A DNA stretch of 64,000 nt from an uncultured Oscillospiraceae bacterium (GCA_910587505.1 CAJULD010000013.1:3136-67135), one strand, 5' to 3'; shown: positions 32,119 to 41,086, counted from the first letter of the stretch. Numbers and translations: made by a program. Notes: generated from the sequence alone by a model not told the origin.

Positions 32119-34010
32119 GCTTCGGCTTCCTCCGCCAGCTTCTCCCAGCGATCCATCAGCTCCAGGAGCTTCCCGTCCAGCTCTTCCTTCCTGGCGTAGG
32201 CTTCGCTGTATTTTTCGTAATCGCAGGCGCTCCGCTCCATTTCCGCCTCCGCCGCCCTGATTTCCGCCTCCAGCTTCTCCATGTCCCTCTCGCAGATCGT
32301 CAGCTGCTTCCGGGCGTTCTGCTGGGCACGATTGCCCTTCGGGACGGGCCGGTCCTCCTTCTTCTCCTGCTTTGGCTGGGCCTGGGCCAGCTGCTTTTCC
32401 CGCGCCCTGATCTCCTTATAGCGGGGGAAGGACACGGGATAGTCGGTGATGACGCTGTTTTCCAGCTCCCAGATCCGGGTAGCGAAGCGGTTGATGAAGT
32501 ACCGGTCGTGGCTGACGAACAGCAGCGCCCCCTCGTAGGCCTCCACCGCCTCCTCGATCCACTCCCGGCTGGCGATGTCCAGGTGGTTGGTGGGCTCGTC
32601 CAGAATCAGCAGATTGATCTCCTCGTCCATCAGCATACACAGCCGCAGGCGGCTCTGCTCGCCGCCGGAGAGGACGGACACGGGTTTGAACACGTCCTCC
32701 CCCCGGAAATTGAAGGCCCCCAGCCGGTCCCGGGCGGCCTGAGTGGTGATGCCGTGTTTGGCGTAGAGCATGGTGTCCACCAGACTGCGCTCGGGGTGGT
32801 CGAAGCGGATGATCTGAGGCAGATAAGCCGTCCGCACGGAGGGGCCGAAGCGCACCCGGCCGCCGTCGGGCTGCTCCTCCCCCATAAGGATCTTCAGCAG
32901 CGTGGACTTGCCGGTGCCGTTGTCCCCGATGAGGGCGATGCGCTCACCGCCCTCCACCAGAAGGTCCATGCCGTGAAACAGGCGGCGGTCTCCGAAGGAT
33001 TTCTCAAGGTCCCTGATGTGCATCACCTCGTCGCCGGAGAACTCCCGTTCGCCAAAGCGCTGGGTCATTGCTCTGGCCCTGGTGGGCTTTTCCGTCTGGC
33101 GGATGCGCTCGATGCGCCGCTCCATGGAGAATGCCCGCTTATGGAGTTTGTCGGCCCCCATGAAAGCCCAGAGATGGAGCTTGTCGGCAGCCTCCTGGAG
33201 CTGTTTGATCCTGGCCTGCTCCTTCTCGTACTGTCTGAGCTTCTCCTGATAGCGGCGCTCTTTCTCAATGGCGTAAAAGGTATAGTTGCCGGGGTAAAAC
33301 TCCGCCCTGCCGTCCAGGACCTCGATGACGCGGCTGACGGTGCGGTCCAGGAAGTAGCGGTCGTGGCTGATGACCACCACGGTCCCCTTGAAGCGGCGGA
33401 CGTAGTCCTCCAGCCACTCCACCGCGTGGAGGTCCAGATGGTTGGTGGGCTCATCCAGCAGGAGAATATCCGTATCCTCCAGGATCAGACGGCCCAGATT
33501 CACTCTGGTTTTCTCCCCGCCGGAGAGGCTGTCAAACAGCTGCGAGCGCATTTCCGGGGAAATGGAGAGACCGTTTGCCACCTTGCTGACGGCGGTGTCC
33601 GTGTCATAGCCCCCGATGCCCTCAAATTTGGCGGACAGCTCTCCGTAGCGGCGAAGGGTCTGCCCGCTGCCGTCCCCCGCCGCCATGGCGGCGGCCAGCG
33701 CCTCCATTTCCTCCGAGAGCTTCTGATGCCGGGCAAAGGCGGTGTGGAGCACATCGTCCACCGTAAAGCCTGCGGGATAGACGGGAATCTGGGAAATCAG
33801 ACCCACCCGGCTGTTTCTGGCGATGACCACGCTGCCCTCGTCGGCCTCCAGCTCCCCGGTGAGGATTTTAAAGAGGGTGGATTTCCCCGCGCCGTTCCGG
33901 CCCAGAAGCCCGACCCGCTCGCCGGTCTCTATCTGGAAGGTAAGGCCGTCCAATACATTTTTCCCGATTTCAAAGGATTTTTTCAATCCGTTTACACTGA
34001 TTTCTATCAT
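32115..34010 (-). CDS. ABC-F family ATPase (ribosome-associated type)
   Basis: A 631-residue soluble protein with two ABC ATPase domains and no membrane part. Walker A sites are GRNGAGKS and GDNGTGKS, signatures LSGGEKTRV and LSGGEQSRL, and both Walker B sites end LDEPTNHLD. Between them lies the helical linker (residues about 240-310) that reaches the ribosome P site in ABC-F proteins. A C-terminal charged coiled coil (about 540-631) resembles Uup/YfmR-like members. It is probably a translation factor; antibiotic resistance cannot be inferred from sequence alone. AGGTAGGA precedes the ATG. Confidence 0.9.
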   Translation of the reverse strand: MIEISVNGLKKSFEIGKNVLDGLTFQIETGERVGLLGRNGAGKSTLFKILTGELEADEGSVVIARNSRVGLISQIPVYPAGFTVDDVLHTAFARHQKLSEEMEALAAAMAAGDGSGQTLRRYGELSAKFEGIGGYDTDTAVSKVANGLSISPEMRSQLFDSLSGGEKTRVNLGRLILEDTDILLLDEPTNHLDLHAVEWLEDYVRRFKGTVVVISHDRYFLDRTVSRVIEVLDGRAEFYPGNYTFYAIEKERRYQEKLRQYEKEQARIKQLQEAADKLHLWAFMGADKLHKRAFSMERRIERIRQTEKPTRARAMTQRFGEREFSGDEVMHIRDLEKSFGDRRLFHGMDLLVEGGERIALIGDNGTGKSTLLKILMGEEQPDGGRVRFGPSVRTAYLPQIIRFDHPERSLVDTMLYAKHGITTQAARDRLGAFNFRGEDVFKPVSVLSGGEQSRLRLCMLMDEEINLLILDEPTNHLDIASREWIEEAVEAYEGALLFVSHDRYFINRFATRIWELENSVITDYPVSFPRYKEIRAREKQLAQAQPKQEKKEDRPVPKGNRAQQNARKQLTICERDMEKLEAEIRAAEAEMERSACDYEKYSEAYARKEELDGKLLELMDRWEKLAEEAEA

Positions 34011-34170
34011 TTTCCTACCTGTTGTCTTTGCCGCCCTGGCGGGGCGGCGAGGATATTAACCGGACTGCGGCGATATGCGCCGCTCCGTTTTTTCTTCTGC
34101 TTTGCCCCTGTGGGGCGGAGCCCCCGGAAGCTGCGGAAAGAGACGCGGCCGCCGCCCGCAGGGCGGCAGA

Positions 34171-35547
34171 TCAGAAGGGATACTCCCGGAGAAAATCCGC
34201 CATCAGATCGAACCGCCCGAAGAAATGGGAGGCCTTCAGCAGCAGCGCGTCGCCTGGGGCGAAAAGAGCCAGCAGGTCCTTCTTCGCCGCTTCCCGGTCC
34301 GGGTACCAGCGCACCTCCCGGCAGCCTGCCGCCCGGGCGGCGGGAATCATATGTTCCCTGCTCCGGGGCCCCACCGCCAGGAGCACTTCAATTCCGGCCT
34401 CCCCCACGGCGCGGCCCACCGCCTCGTGTCCGGGGGCCTCCGCGCTCCCCAGCTCCGTCATGTCTCCCAGCATGGCGATCCGTTTTCCGCCCCTGTGCCG
34501 GGACAGAATCCCGACGTCCGCCTGAACGGACCGGGGATTGGCGTTATAGCTGTCGTTAATCATGATCCGTCCGCCGGGCAGGCGCTCGACGCGGAGGCGG
34601 TTGTCCGCCGGGGCATAGGAGGCCACGCCCCGGACGATTTCCTCCTTTGTCAGACCCAGACGCTCGGCGGCGGCAACCGCCAGCGCCGCCAGCCCCGCCA
34701 TATGCACGCCGGGCGCGGGGATGGACAGCGGGTAGCTGTCCCGCGGCGTGACGACAGTGCAGTCCACCCCCTCCAGTCCCCGGTCCTCCAGCGACGCGAT
34801 CATGACGCCGCACTCCGGCGAGCGGCCGCAGCGGACCGTCTCACAGTCCGGGCGCAGCGTATTCAAAAGGGGGTCGTCCCCGTTGAGCACCGCCAGACCG
34901 CCGGGCCGGAGATTTTCCAGAATCTCCGCCTTGGCCCGCAGAATATCCTCCCGGCTGCCGAAATGGGAAAGATGCACATCGTCGATGATGGTGATGACCG
35001 CCACGTCCGGCCGGATGGCCTGCCCCAGATAGCGGATCTGTCCAAATTCATCCATGCCGGTTTCAATTACCGCCGCCTGATGGTCCGGCGACAGGGACAG
35101 CAGCGTCAGCGGCGCGCCAATGTCGCCGTTGAGGTTTCCCGGCGTCTTCAGCGTATGGTACCGCCGGGAGAGGATGCCGGAGAGCAGCTCCTTGTACGTC
35201 GTCTTTCCCATGCTGCCGGTGATCTGGACCACGGGAATGTCGAACCGGTTCCGGTACCAAGCGGCAAGATCCCTCAGAGCCCGTCTGGTATCCTCCACCA
35301 GAATATAAACCCTGTCGTCCCGGACCCGGCTGGGCAGCCGGTCGCAGAAACACCCCGCCGCTCCCCGGTCCAGCGCCATATCAATATAATCATGCCCGTC
35401 GAAGCGCTCTCCCCTCAGGGGAACGAACCACGCCCCCTCCGGAATGTTCCGGCTGTCGGTGGAGATTTCGGCGACCGTAACATGCCCGTCACCGAACAGG
35501 ACCCCCTGTACGGCCTCACAGATCAGGGCGGTTGATGTAGGGATCAT
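34171..35547 (-). CDS. murF: UDP-MurNAc-tripeptide:D-Ala-D-Ala ligase MurF
   Basis: A 458-residue Mur ligase catalysing the last cytoplasmic step of peptidoglycan precursor assembly. The N-terminal UDP-binding domain (ISTDSRNIPEGAWFVPLRGERFDGHDY) is typical of MurF, the ATP site is TGSMGKTTYKEL (residues about 110-121), and the C-terminal DSYNANPRSV motif is diagnostic. No other mur genes are near. I chose ATG 35547 (GGAGG upstream), which overlaps the stop of the ParB-like gene as ATGA; a start at 35613 would overlap that gene by 70 bases. Confidence 0.93.
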   Translation of the reverse strand: MIPTSTALICEAVQGVLFGDGHVTVAEISTDSRNIPEGAWFVPLRGERFDGHDYIDMALDRGAAGCFCDRLPSRVRDDRVYILVEDTRRALRDLAAWYRNRFDIPVVQITGSMGKTTYKELLSGILSRRYHTLKTPGNLNGDIGAPLTLLSLSPDHQAAVIETGMDEFGQIRYLGQAIRPDVAVITIIDDVHLSHFGSREDILRAKAEILENLRPGGLAVLNGDDPLLNTLRPDCETVRCGRSPECGVMIASLEDRGLEGVDCTVVTPRDSYPLSIPAPGVHMAGLAALAVAAAERLGLTKEEIVRGVASYAPADNRLRVERLPGGRIMINDSYNANPRSVQADVGILSRHRGGKRIAMLGDMTELGSAEAPGHEAVGRAVGEAGIEVLLAVGPRSREHMIPAARAAGCREVRWYPDREAAKKDLLALFAPGDALLLKASHFFGRFDLMADFLREYPF

Positions 35548-36191
35548 TGGCTTCTCCTCCCGTCCCCGGCCCCCTGCCGGGCCGCAAAGTAAGCGCTGCA
35601 CCAGTCGTGCCATTTTTCCTTCTGCTCCTGAGGACTGTAAAGGGGCATATCGCCGACATGGGAGACGCCACGCCTTCTGGCCTCCTTTGCAAATTCCTCC
35701 ATGACGGCCCGCTCGGAGGGCAGAGAAGGATCAAACACCATCGCCGTGCGGATGCCCCGCCGCCGCGCCTCATAAAGCCGGGTGTGGCCGTCCAGCACGC
35801 ACAGCGTGCCGTCCGCCAGCGCCATGACGGGGATCACCACGTCGGCGGCGGTATGGAGGAAACGCCCCACCGCCCGGCACTTCTCCCGGTCCACGGAAAA
35901 CTGGGTGGGCTGGAGGCTGTCGATCTCCGCCTCCCGGCGCTCCACCGGCGGCAGCTCCAGCAGGCGGTTGCCTGCTCCGTCATAAAATGTGGTGATATGC
36001 TCCGCGTAGAAGCGGAAATGTTCCACCACTTCCGCCAGCGCTTCCGGCCGGGCCCCGTCGATCACGGCCTCGTGGTCCGAGATCACCCGGAAGGACCAGG
36101 GCTGGCCGTCCACCAGGAAGGCGCCGTGCTGGCAGAGCACTTCCTCTGAAAAGCGGGGATCGGTATAGCCGTCAATTCGTTGGATTTCCAT
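35544..36191 (-). CDS. ParB/Srx-fold-like protein of unknown role
   Basis: A 215-residue cytoplasmic protein. Its middle region, ending VIPVMALADGTLCVLDGHTRLYEARRRG, matches the ParB-N (sulfiredoxin-fold) pattern in which DGHxR binds a nucleotide. No helix-turn-helix DNA-binding part follows, so a chromosome partition role is unlikely. The N-terminal ~110 residues (RPEALAEVVEHFRFYAEHITTFYDG) are not recognised. ATG 36191 follows CAGGAGAG. It is translationally linked to murF. Confidence 0.6.
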   Translation of the reverse strand: MEIQRIDGYTDPRFSEEVLCQHGAFLVDGQPWSFRVISDHEAVIDGARPEALAEVVEHFRFYAEHITTFYDGAGNRLLELPPVERREAEIDSLQPTQFSVDREKCRAVGRFLHTAADVVIPVMALADGTLCVLDGHTRLYEARRRGIRTAMVFDPSLPSERAVMEEFAKEARRRGVSHVGDMPLYSPQEQKEKWHDWCSAYFAARQGAGDGRRSQ

Positions 36192-36576
36192 CGTCTTCGC
36201 TCTCCTGCTGCAAACATACATATGGGATACAGTATATCATATGCGGTTGGGAAATACAACCAGGGATTTTTTACTCCCTTTTAAGGAAAGTGTTGCTGGT
36301 ATATAACTTCGGCGGTTTCTACAAAAGCATATTGATATAACAGAAAATTATTTGAGATTGTTTGTTAAAAATCTGTCTATCCGGAAATTGTGCGAAGGAT
36401 ACGGCAGGGATTTGATGTTTGCCTTTTGAGAATTACAGTTCAATAAATTACCATTGCTCGGACAGTTGTCCATCAACAGGGGATTGCTCACATTAAATAT
36501 TTTGACGTGCGGTTTGACGAAGCGGCTTTCGGCGACCCCAATCTGAAAAGGGATTTTTTATCGTTGATCTGCCCTC
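36192..36576. other. A/T-rich gene-free stretch, possible decayed gene
   Basis: This gap is much richer in A and T than any neighbour. No intact frame is present. A plus-strand frame at about 36442-36570 reads VVHQQGIAHIKYFDVRFDEA and continues in protein-like fashion, without a start or a recognised family. It may be the remnant of a laterally acquired gene. Confidence 0.4.
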
Positions 36577-36605
36577 TTGTTTTCACCTGTCAGGTGTGCT
36601 ATGAT
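36577..36605 (+). promoter_or_regulatory. Promoter of queH
   Basis: TTGTTT (36577-36582) and TATGAT (36600-36605) are spaced by 17 bases, with the queH ATG 32 bases further. Confidence 0.55.
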
Positions 36606-36637
36606 AATGAAAATATGCAGTCGCCGAGGTCTGTGCC

Positions 36638-37198
36638 ATGGAACGTCTTCTCCTTCACACCTGCTGCGCCCCATGCAGCGTCTATTGCGTGGACGCCCTC
36701 CGCAGCGAGGGCATCGAGCCCGTAAGCTTCTGGTATAATCCCAACATCCACCCCTATCAGGAATACAGAGCCCGCCGGGACACGCTGGTTGACTACGCCG
36801 CCTCCATCCGTCTGGAACTGACAGTCCACGACGATTACGGCCTGCGGGACTTCGTCCGGGCGGTAGCGGCGGACATCGACCGCCGGTGCGTTCACTGCTA
36901 CGCCTGCCGTCTGGAGGAAACAGCGCGGTACGCCGCCGAAAACGGTTTCAGCCACTTCTCCACCACCCTGCTGGTCAGCCCCTATCAGGACCACGGGGGC
37001 ATCTGCCGCGCAGCGGAGGCCGCGGCGGAACAGTACGGCGTGGCGTTTATGTACCGGGACTTCCGCCCCGGCCTCCGCCAGGGCCAGGCCAGAGCCAGGG
37101 AGTCAGGCCTCTACATGCAGAAATACTGCGGGTGCGTGTTCTCCGAGGAGGAGCGGTACGCCCGTCAGATTCAGCGGGATAAAGAGCGGTATGGCTGA
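36638..37198 (+). CDS. queH: Epoxyqueuosine reductase QueH
   Basis: A 186-residue QueH (DUF208) enzyme, the cobalamin-independent last step of queuosine synthesis in tRNA. Cysteine motifs seen are HTCCAPCSVYC near the N-terminus, RRCVHCYACRLEETA in the middle and QKYCGCVFSEEE at the end, expected to hold an iron-sulfur cluster and a nearby metal or disulfide centre. The FSTTLLVSPYQD segment is also conserved. GAGGTC precedes the ATG. Monocistronic; a family-B element lies just downstream. Confidence 0.93.
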   Translation: MERLLLHTCCAPCSVYCVDALRSEGIEPVSFWYNPNIHPYQEYRARRDTLVDYAASIRLELTVHDDYGLRDFVRAVAADIDRRCVHCYACRLEETARYAAENGFSHFSTTLLVSPYQDHGGICRAAEAAAEQYGVAFMYRDFRPGLRQGQARARESGLYMQKYCGCVFSEEERYARQIQRDKERYG

Positions 37199-37249
37199 CC
37201 GGGGAAGCGGCGGCACGGAAAACCGATCCGTGCCGCCGCTTCTGTGTGT

Positions 37250-37330
37250 CAGGAACCTGGATTTACAGCCGGGGGATGGCGGGAAAGAGACCGGCCAGAC
37301 GGCGTTCAACGGTTGTGGATCCAGGTTCTG
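37250..37330. mobile_element. Short family-B MITE-like element, 81 bp
   Basis: Left end CAGGAACCTGGATTTACAGC and right end GGTTGTGGATCCAGGTTCTG are imperfect inverted repeats; GGGGGATGGCGGGAAAGAG and CCGGCCAGACGGCG lie between. It resembles the outer parts of the 167-bp copy at 54801 with the centre removed. Confidence 0.65.
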
Positions 37331-37340
37331 AGAAAACGGA

Positions 37341-37574
37341 TTATACCTCGCTGAAAATATACCGGTGCTTTCTCCCGCCCTCCAGAAGGGCCTCGATGAC
37401 GGGGCTCCCCTCATACTCGGTGGTCAGAAATTCCACCGACCGCTCCCGACGGTACTGGTCCTGCACGTACATGGCCGGACTCTCCAGCTTCAGCTCCATG
37501 ATCTCCCTGCGGTCGGGAAGCATGTTGCCGGTGCAGGGGATATATTCTTCTTTGATAACTTCGTAGGTTTTCAT
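37341..37574 (-). CDS. Small hypothetical protein (77 aa)
   Basis: A 77-residue frame beginning MKTYEVIKEEYIPCTGNMLP and ending GRKHRYIFSEV. The composition is acidic and balanced, with no membrane segment. Its ATG at 37574 follows AAAGGAA. It lies alone between the family-B element and the divergent aminotransferase operon, whose promoter region begins ~100 bases upstream. I do not recognise the family. A much longer frame covering it runs antisense through the aminotransferase gene and is not credible. Confidence 0.6.
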   Translation of the reverse strand: MKTYEVIKEEYIPCTGNMLPDRREIMELKLESPAMYVQDQYRRERSVEFLTTEYEGSPVIEALLEGGRKHRYIFSEV

Positions 37575-37679
37575 GCTGCATTCCTTTCTTCGCCCGGACA
37601 GGACGTGTCTCCTTAGGTTGCACAATAAAACAGGATAATATACTTTTCCTGAAAAAAATGGTTGATTCTTTCCCATCCC

Positions 37680-37709
37680 TTGACAATCCCGCCCGGCAGA
37701 TGCTATACT
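37680..37709 (+). promoter_or_regulatory. Promoter of the aminotransferase-aldolase-kinase operon
   Basis: A perfect TTGACA (37680-37685) and TATACT (37704-37709) with 18-base spacing, starting transcription near 37716. Confidence 0.75.
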
Positions 37710-37719
37710 GAACGCAAGA

Positions 37720-37737
37720 CGTGAACGAAAATTCACG
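37720..37737. promoter_or_regulatory. Palindromic operator candidate for the operon's TetR protein
   Basis: CGTGAA-CGAAAA-TTCACG is a perfect 6-bp inverted repeat with a 6-base spacer, placed at about +4 to +21 from the predicted transcription start. A repressor bound here would block transcription. The TetR gene at 40351 in the same operon is the obvious candidate. Confidence 0.6.
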
Positions 37738-37760
37738 AACATCTGACAGGAGGCTTTCCG

Positions 37761-39251
37761 ATGGCATACAACGGTTTTGCGATTGACCGGTATCTGGATG
37801 CACAGGCGGTCACGGCGCAGCTGGACGAGCTGATGACCAAGCCCGTCTGGTCCATCCGGCGGGACAGGCTGGCGGACTATGTGGAGAACTACTTCAACGC
37901 GAAATGTCCGAAGTCCAGAGAGATGATCTCTCAGGCGAAAAAGGTTATCCCCGGCGGCGTGCAGCACAATCTGGCCTTCAACTATCCCTTCCCCATCGTT
38001 GTCACCAGGGCGGAGGGCGCCAGGCTCCAGGACCTGGACGGCAACTGGTACTATGACCTGCTTCAGACAGGGGGGCCCACCATTCTGGGCAGCAACGTCC
38101 CGGCGGTGCGGGAGCCGGTCATCGAGCTGCTGAACACCTGCGGACCGTCTACGGGGCTGTTCCATGAATTCGAGTACATGCTGGCAAAAAAAATCTCCGA
38201 TCTGGTGCCCTCGGTGGAGATGTTCCGGATGCTGGGCTCCGGTACGGAGGCCGCCATGTGCGCCGCCCGGATCGCCCGGCTGAAAACGGGAAACAAGAAC
38301 ATCCTGAAAATGGGCGGAGCCTACCACGGCTGGTCGGATCAGCTGGCCTACGGCATGCGCGTGCCCGGCACCAGGGGCCTCATGTCCAAGGGCGTGCCCG
38401 GCTTTGTGTTCAAGCACACTGACGAATTCTTTCCGGGCGACCTGGAGGATCTGGAGCGGAAGCTGCGGGCCAACCGTCGAAACGGCGGTACGGCGGCAGT
38501 TTACCTGGAACCCATCGGCCCGGAGAGCGGCACCCGTCCCGTCAGCCGGGAATTCGTGCGGGGCGCTGCCAGGCTGGCGCGGCAGTACGGGGCGCTGCTG
38601 ATCTTCGACGAGGTAGTCACCGGGTTCCGCATCGGCCTGAGCGGCGCGCAGGGTTTCTTCGGCGTGGACCCGGACCTCACCGTATTCGGCAAGATCATCG
38701 CGGGGGGCTATCCCGGCGCGGGCGGCGTCGGCGGCCACGCCGACTGCATGGCCCACCTGGGGGCGGGGCTGGACAGCTCCGGAAAAAAGGCCGCCAGGGC
38801 CCTGTGCGGCGGCACCATGGCGGCCACGCCCCTGTCCTGCGCCGCCGGGTATTACGCGCTGTGCGAGATCGAGCGGACCAACGCCTGCGAGACAGCAGGC
38901 CGCATGGGCGACCGGCTGACCCGTGGGCTTCAGGAGATCATCCGCAGGCGCGGCCTGCCCTTTGTGGCCTTCAATCAGGGCTCCATCTGCCATCTGGACA
39001 ACGCGGGCACCATGCACTTCGCCATCGACTGGAAGAAGCCCTGGACCATCCCCGGCATTCTCCGGCAGACCGACGTGCGCAAAAAGGAGATGGAGCACAT
39101 GGGCGCGGCCTACACGGCGGAGGGCATCGTCACCCTCGCCGGTTCCAGACTGTACACCAGCGCCGCATATACCGAAGAAATGATCGACGACGTGCTCTCC
39201 CGGTTTGACCGGGTGCTGTCCAACTGCGCCCCTCTGGAGGACCCGGCATGA
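37761..39251 (+). CDS. Class III PLP aminotransferase (glutamate-1-semialdehyde aminomutase-like)
   Basis: A 496-residue class III aminotransferase. Seen: SREMISQAKKVIPGGVQHN (typical of the aminomutase-like subgroup), MLGSGTEAAMCAARIAR for the cofactor phosphate, LLIFDEVVTGFRIG with the PLP Asp, and the Schiff-base lysine in VFGKIIAGGYPG. It has ~60 extra N-terminal residues relative to HemL, and no haem genes are near, so HemL function is unlikely. Probably a transaminase for an amino-sugar or amino-aldehyde substrate feeding the aldolase and kinase downstream. AGGAGG precedes the ATG; the stop overlaps the aldolase start (ATGA). Confidence 0.85.
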   Translation: MAYNGFAIDRYLDAQAVTAQLDELMTKPVWSIRRDRLADYVENYFNAKCPKSREMISQAKKVIPGGVQHNLAFNYPFPIVVTRAEGARLQDLDGNWYYDLLQTGGPTILGSNVPAVREPVIELLNTCGPSTGLFHEFEYMLAKKISDLVPSVEMFRMLGSGTEAAMCAARIARLKTGNKNILKMGGAYHGWSDQLAYGMRVPGTRGLMSKGVPGFVFKHTDEFFPGDLEDLERKLRANRRNGGTAAVYLEPIGPESGTRPVSREFVRGAARLARQYGALLIFDEVVTGFRIGLSGAQGFFGVDPDLTVFGKIIAGGYPGAGGVGGHADCMAHLGAGLDSSGKKAARALCGGTMAATPLSCAAGYYALCEIERTNACETAGRMGDRLTRGLQEIIRRRGLPFVAFNQGSICHLDNAGTMHFAIDWKKPWTIPGILRQTDVRKKEMEHMGAAYTAEGIVTLAGSRLYTSAAYTEEMIDDVLSRFDRVLSNCAPLEDPA

Positions 39252-40357
39252 CGGGGCAGGAGACGGGCATCGGGGCCCAGATTCTCCAGGCGGCGGCCCG
39301 GCTGACGGACCTGGGACTGATCTCCCGGACCTGGGGAAACATCAGCGCCCGGGTGTCGGACAGCCGGTTTCTCATTACGCCCAGCGGTCTGGCCTATGAG
39401 ACGCTGCGGGAGGACCAGCTGGTCCCGGTCAGCATGGCGGACGGCTCCTGGACGGGAAAAAACAGGCCCTCCAGTGAAAAGGGCATCCATGCCGGCGCTT
39501 ACCGGCTGCGGCCCGAGGTAAACTTTATCATCCACACCCACCAGTACTGGGCCTCCGTGGCGGGTGTGGCGGGCAGGGCCGTCACCGGCTTTTCTCATCC
39601 CCTGCTGGGGAAGAGGATTCCCTGCGCCGCCTACGGACTGCCGGGGACGAAACGGCTGTGCCGGGCGGTGGAGGCGGAGGAGCGGGCCTGGCCGGACTGC
39701 CGGGCGTTCCTGCTGCGCAGTCACGGCGCGTTATGCCTGGGACAGGACATGGAGGACGCCTTCGCCCTCGCCCAGGCAATGGAGGAGGTCTGCATGGCGC
39801 GGGTCCGGGATCTGCCGGATGAAACCGCCGCAGCCGCCCCGCCGCCGGACCTGGGGCACAGCTTCCGGCAGGGGGACGCCTTTACGCTGACGGTCCATGG
39901 CGTGCAGAGGCGCTATCCGGTGACTGCTTCCTCTCTCCCCCCTGCCGCCGCCCTCCACGCCGCCGTCTACCGGGGCGGGAATTTTCAGTACATTGCCCAT
40001 GAGGCGGACCACGCCGTGACGGCGGTCAGCGGCATGGGCGCGCCGCTGCGGCCCTATCTGGACGATCTGGCGCAGATCGCCGGAGCGGACATCCGGTGCG
40101 TCCCGCCGGAGCCGCAGCGGGTAGAACGGGCCGTCCGGGGAAGGAACGCGGTGCTGCTGCGGAGCGCGGGGGCGCTGTGCGCCAGCGCTTTGCCAGACGA
40201 CCTGGAGGCCGTGCGGGAGCTGCTGCGCAAGGGATGCGCCGCCCGGCTGTACGCCCGGGAGGTCCCCCCCGCCCCGCCGCTGGGCCGGACGGATGCCCTT
40301 CTCCAGAGGACAATCTATCTGCATTCCTACAGCAAAAAGAGGACGGCCCAATGCTGA
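39248..40357 (+). CDS. Class II aldolase with a second, degenerate aldolase-like domain
   Basis: A 369-residue protein in two parts. Residues about 5-190 form an AraD/FucA-type class II aldolase/epimerase domain with Glu77 (SSEKGIHAGAY), zinc ligands His96 and His98 (IIHTHQ) and His159 (LRSHGALCLG). Residues about 205-345 appear to be a decayed second copy: LHAAVYRGGNFQYIAHEADH parallels IHAGAYRLRPEVNFIIHTHQ, and LLRSAGALCAS parallels LLRSHGALCLG but with His changed to Ala. The likely reaction is retro-aldol cleavage or epimerisation of a sugar phosphate. Overlaps the previous gene by 4 bases and the TetR gene by 7. Confidence 0.82.
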   Translation: MTGQETGIGAQILQAAARLTDLGLISRTWGNISARVSDSRFLITPSGLAYETLREDQLVPVSMADGSWTGKNRPSSEKGIHAGAYRLRPEVNFIIHTHQYWASVAGVAGRAVTGFSHPLLGKRIPCAAYGLPGTKRLCRAVEAEERAWPDCRAFLLRSHGALCLGQDMEDAFALAQAMEEVCMARVRDLPDETAAAAPPPDLGHSFRQGDAFTLTVHGVQRRYPVTASSLPPAAALHAAVYRGGNFQYIAHEADHAVTAVSGMGAPLRPYLDDLAQIAGADIRCVPPEPQRVERAVRGRNAVLLRSAGALCASALPDDLEAVRELLRKGCAARLYAREVPPAPPLGRTDALLQRTIYLHSYSKKRTAQC

Positions 40358-41067
40358 AAAAATTGTCCGCGGAGAAGCTGGAGGAGCTTCTGGAGGCGGC
40401 GGTAGAGGAATTCGCCCGGCGGGGCCCCGACGGGGCCAGCATGCGGGACATCGCGGACCGGGCCGGCATCAGCGTGGGGGTTCTGTACAAATATTATGAG
40501 AACAAGGAGGCCCTGTTCCGCGCCTGTCTGGACCGCAGTCTGGAGGCGCTGAACGTTGCGCTGGAGGAGGTCACCCGGGAGGAGGGCCGGCTGATGGAGT
40601 ATTCCCGGCGGATCGTCCGAAGGCTCCTCCGGTTCTCCGGGGAGCACCCCGGCTATGTGCGGCTGTACTGCTCTTTGACCGCCACAGAGTCCGCCGCCCG
40701 GCTGGCCGGAGAGCTGGAGAGCGCCTCCGCCGGAATGTTTACCCGCTGCATCGCCGCCGGACAGGCCTCCGGCGACCTGCGGCAGGACGTGCATCCGGGC
40801 ATGTTCGCCTTTTTCTTCGACAGTCTGCTGATGATGATCCAGTTCACCGGCTGCTGCGGATACTACCGGGAGCGCTTCCGCCTGTACTGCGGCGGCACAC
40901 CGGAGGAACTGGAGACGCTTGTAGAGGAGGAGCTGTTGAAGTTTTTTGAGTCGGCGTTTACCTTTGAGGCCTCGCAGGTGGTTCATCGAGAGGCCGGGGC
41001 GAAGGCCCCCGTTCCTCTCTTTCCGGGGCCTCCGGCCCCGCGCCACGGGACTGCAAAGCAGCTGTAA
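40351..41067 (+). CDS. TetR/AcrR-family transcriptional regulator
   Basis: A 238-residue TetR-type repressor. The N-terminal helix-turn-helix covers residues about 7-53 (LEELLEAAVEEFARRG, then ASMRDIADRAGISVGVLYKYYENKEALFRA), and the rest is a helical ligand-binding and dimer domain. AGAGGA precedes ATG 40351, and the 7-base overlap with the aldolase links their translation. The last ~30 residues (VVHREAGAKAPVPLFPGPPAP) look like an added tail. As the operon's only regulator it probably binds the palindrome at 37720-37737 and responds to the pathway substrate. Confidence 0.88.
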   Translation: MLKKLSAEKLEELLEAAVEEFARRGPDGASMRDIADRAGISVGVLYKYYENKEALFRACLDRSLEALNVALEEVTREEGRLMEYSRRIVRRLLRFSGEHPGYVRLYCSLTATESAARLAGELESASAGMFTRCIAAGQASGDLRQDVHPGMFAFFFDSLLMMIQFTGCCGYYRERFRLYCGGTPEELETLVEEELLKFFESAFTFEASQVVHREAGAKAPVPLFPGPPAPRHGTAKQL

Positions 41068-41086
41068 CAGTGTGTGGAGGGAAAAT

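Noticed and set aside
37761..39251. Calling the aminotransferase HemL (glutamate-1-semialdehyde aminomutase)
   Set aside because: The protein has a ~60-residue N-terminal extension and sits in an operon with an aldolase and sugar kinase, with no haem genes nearby.
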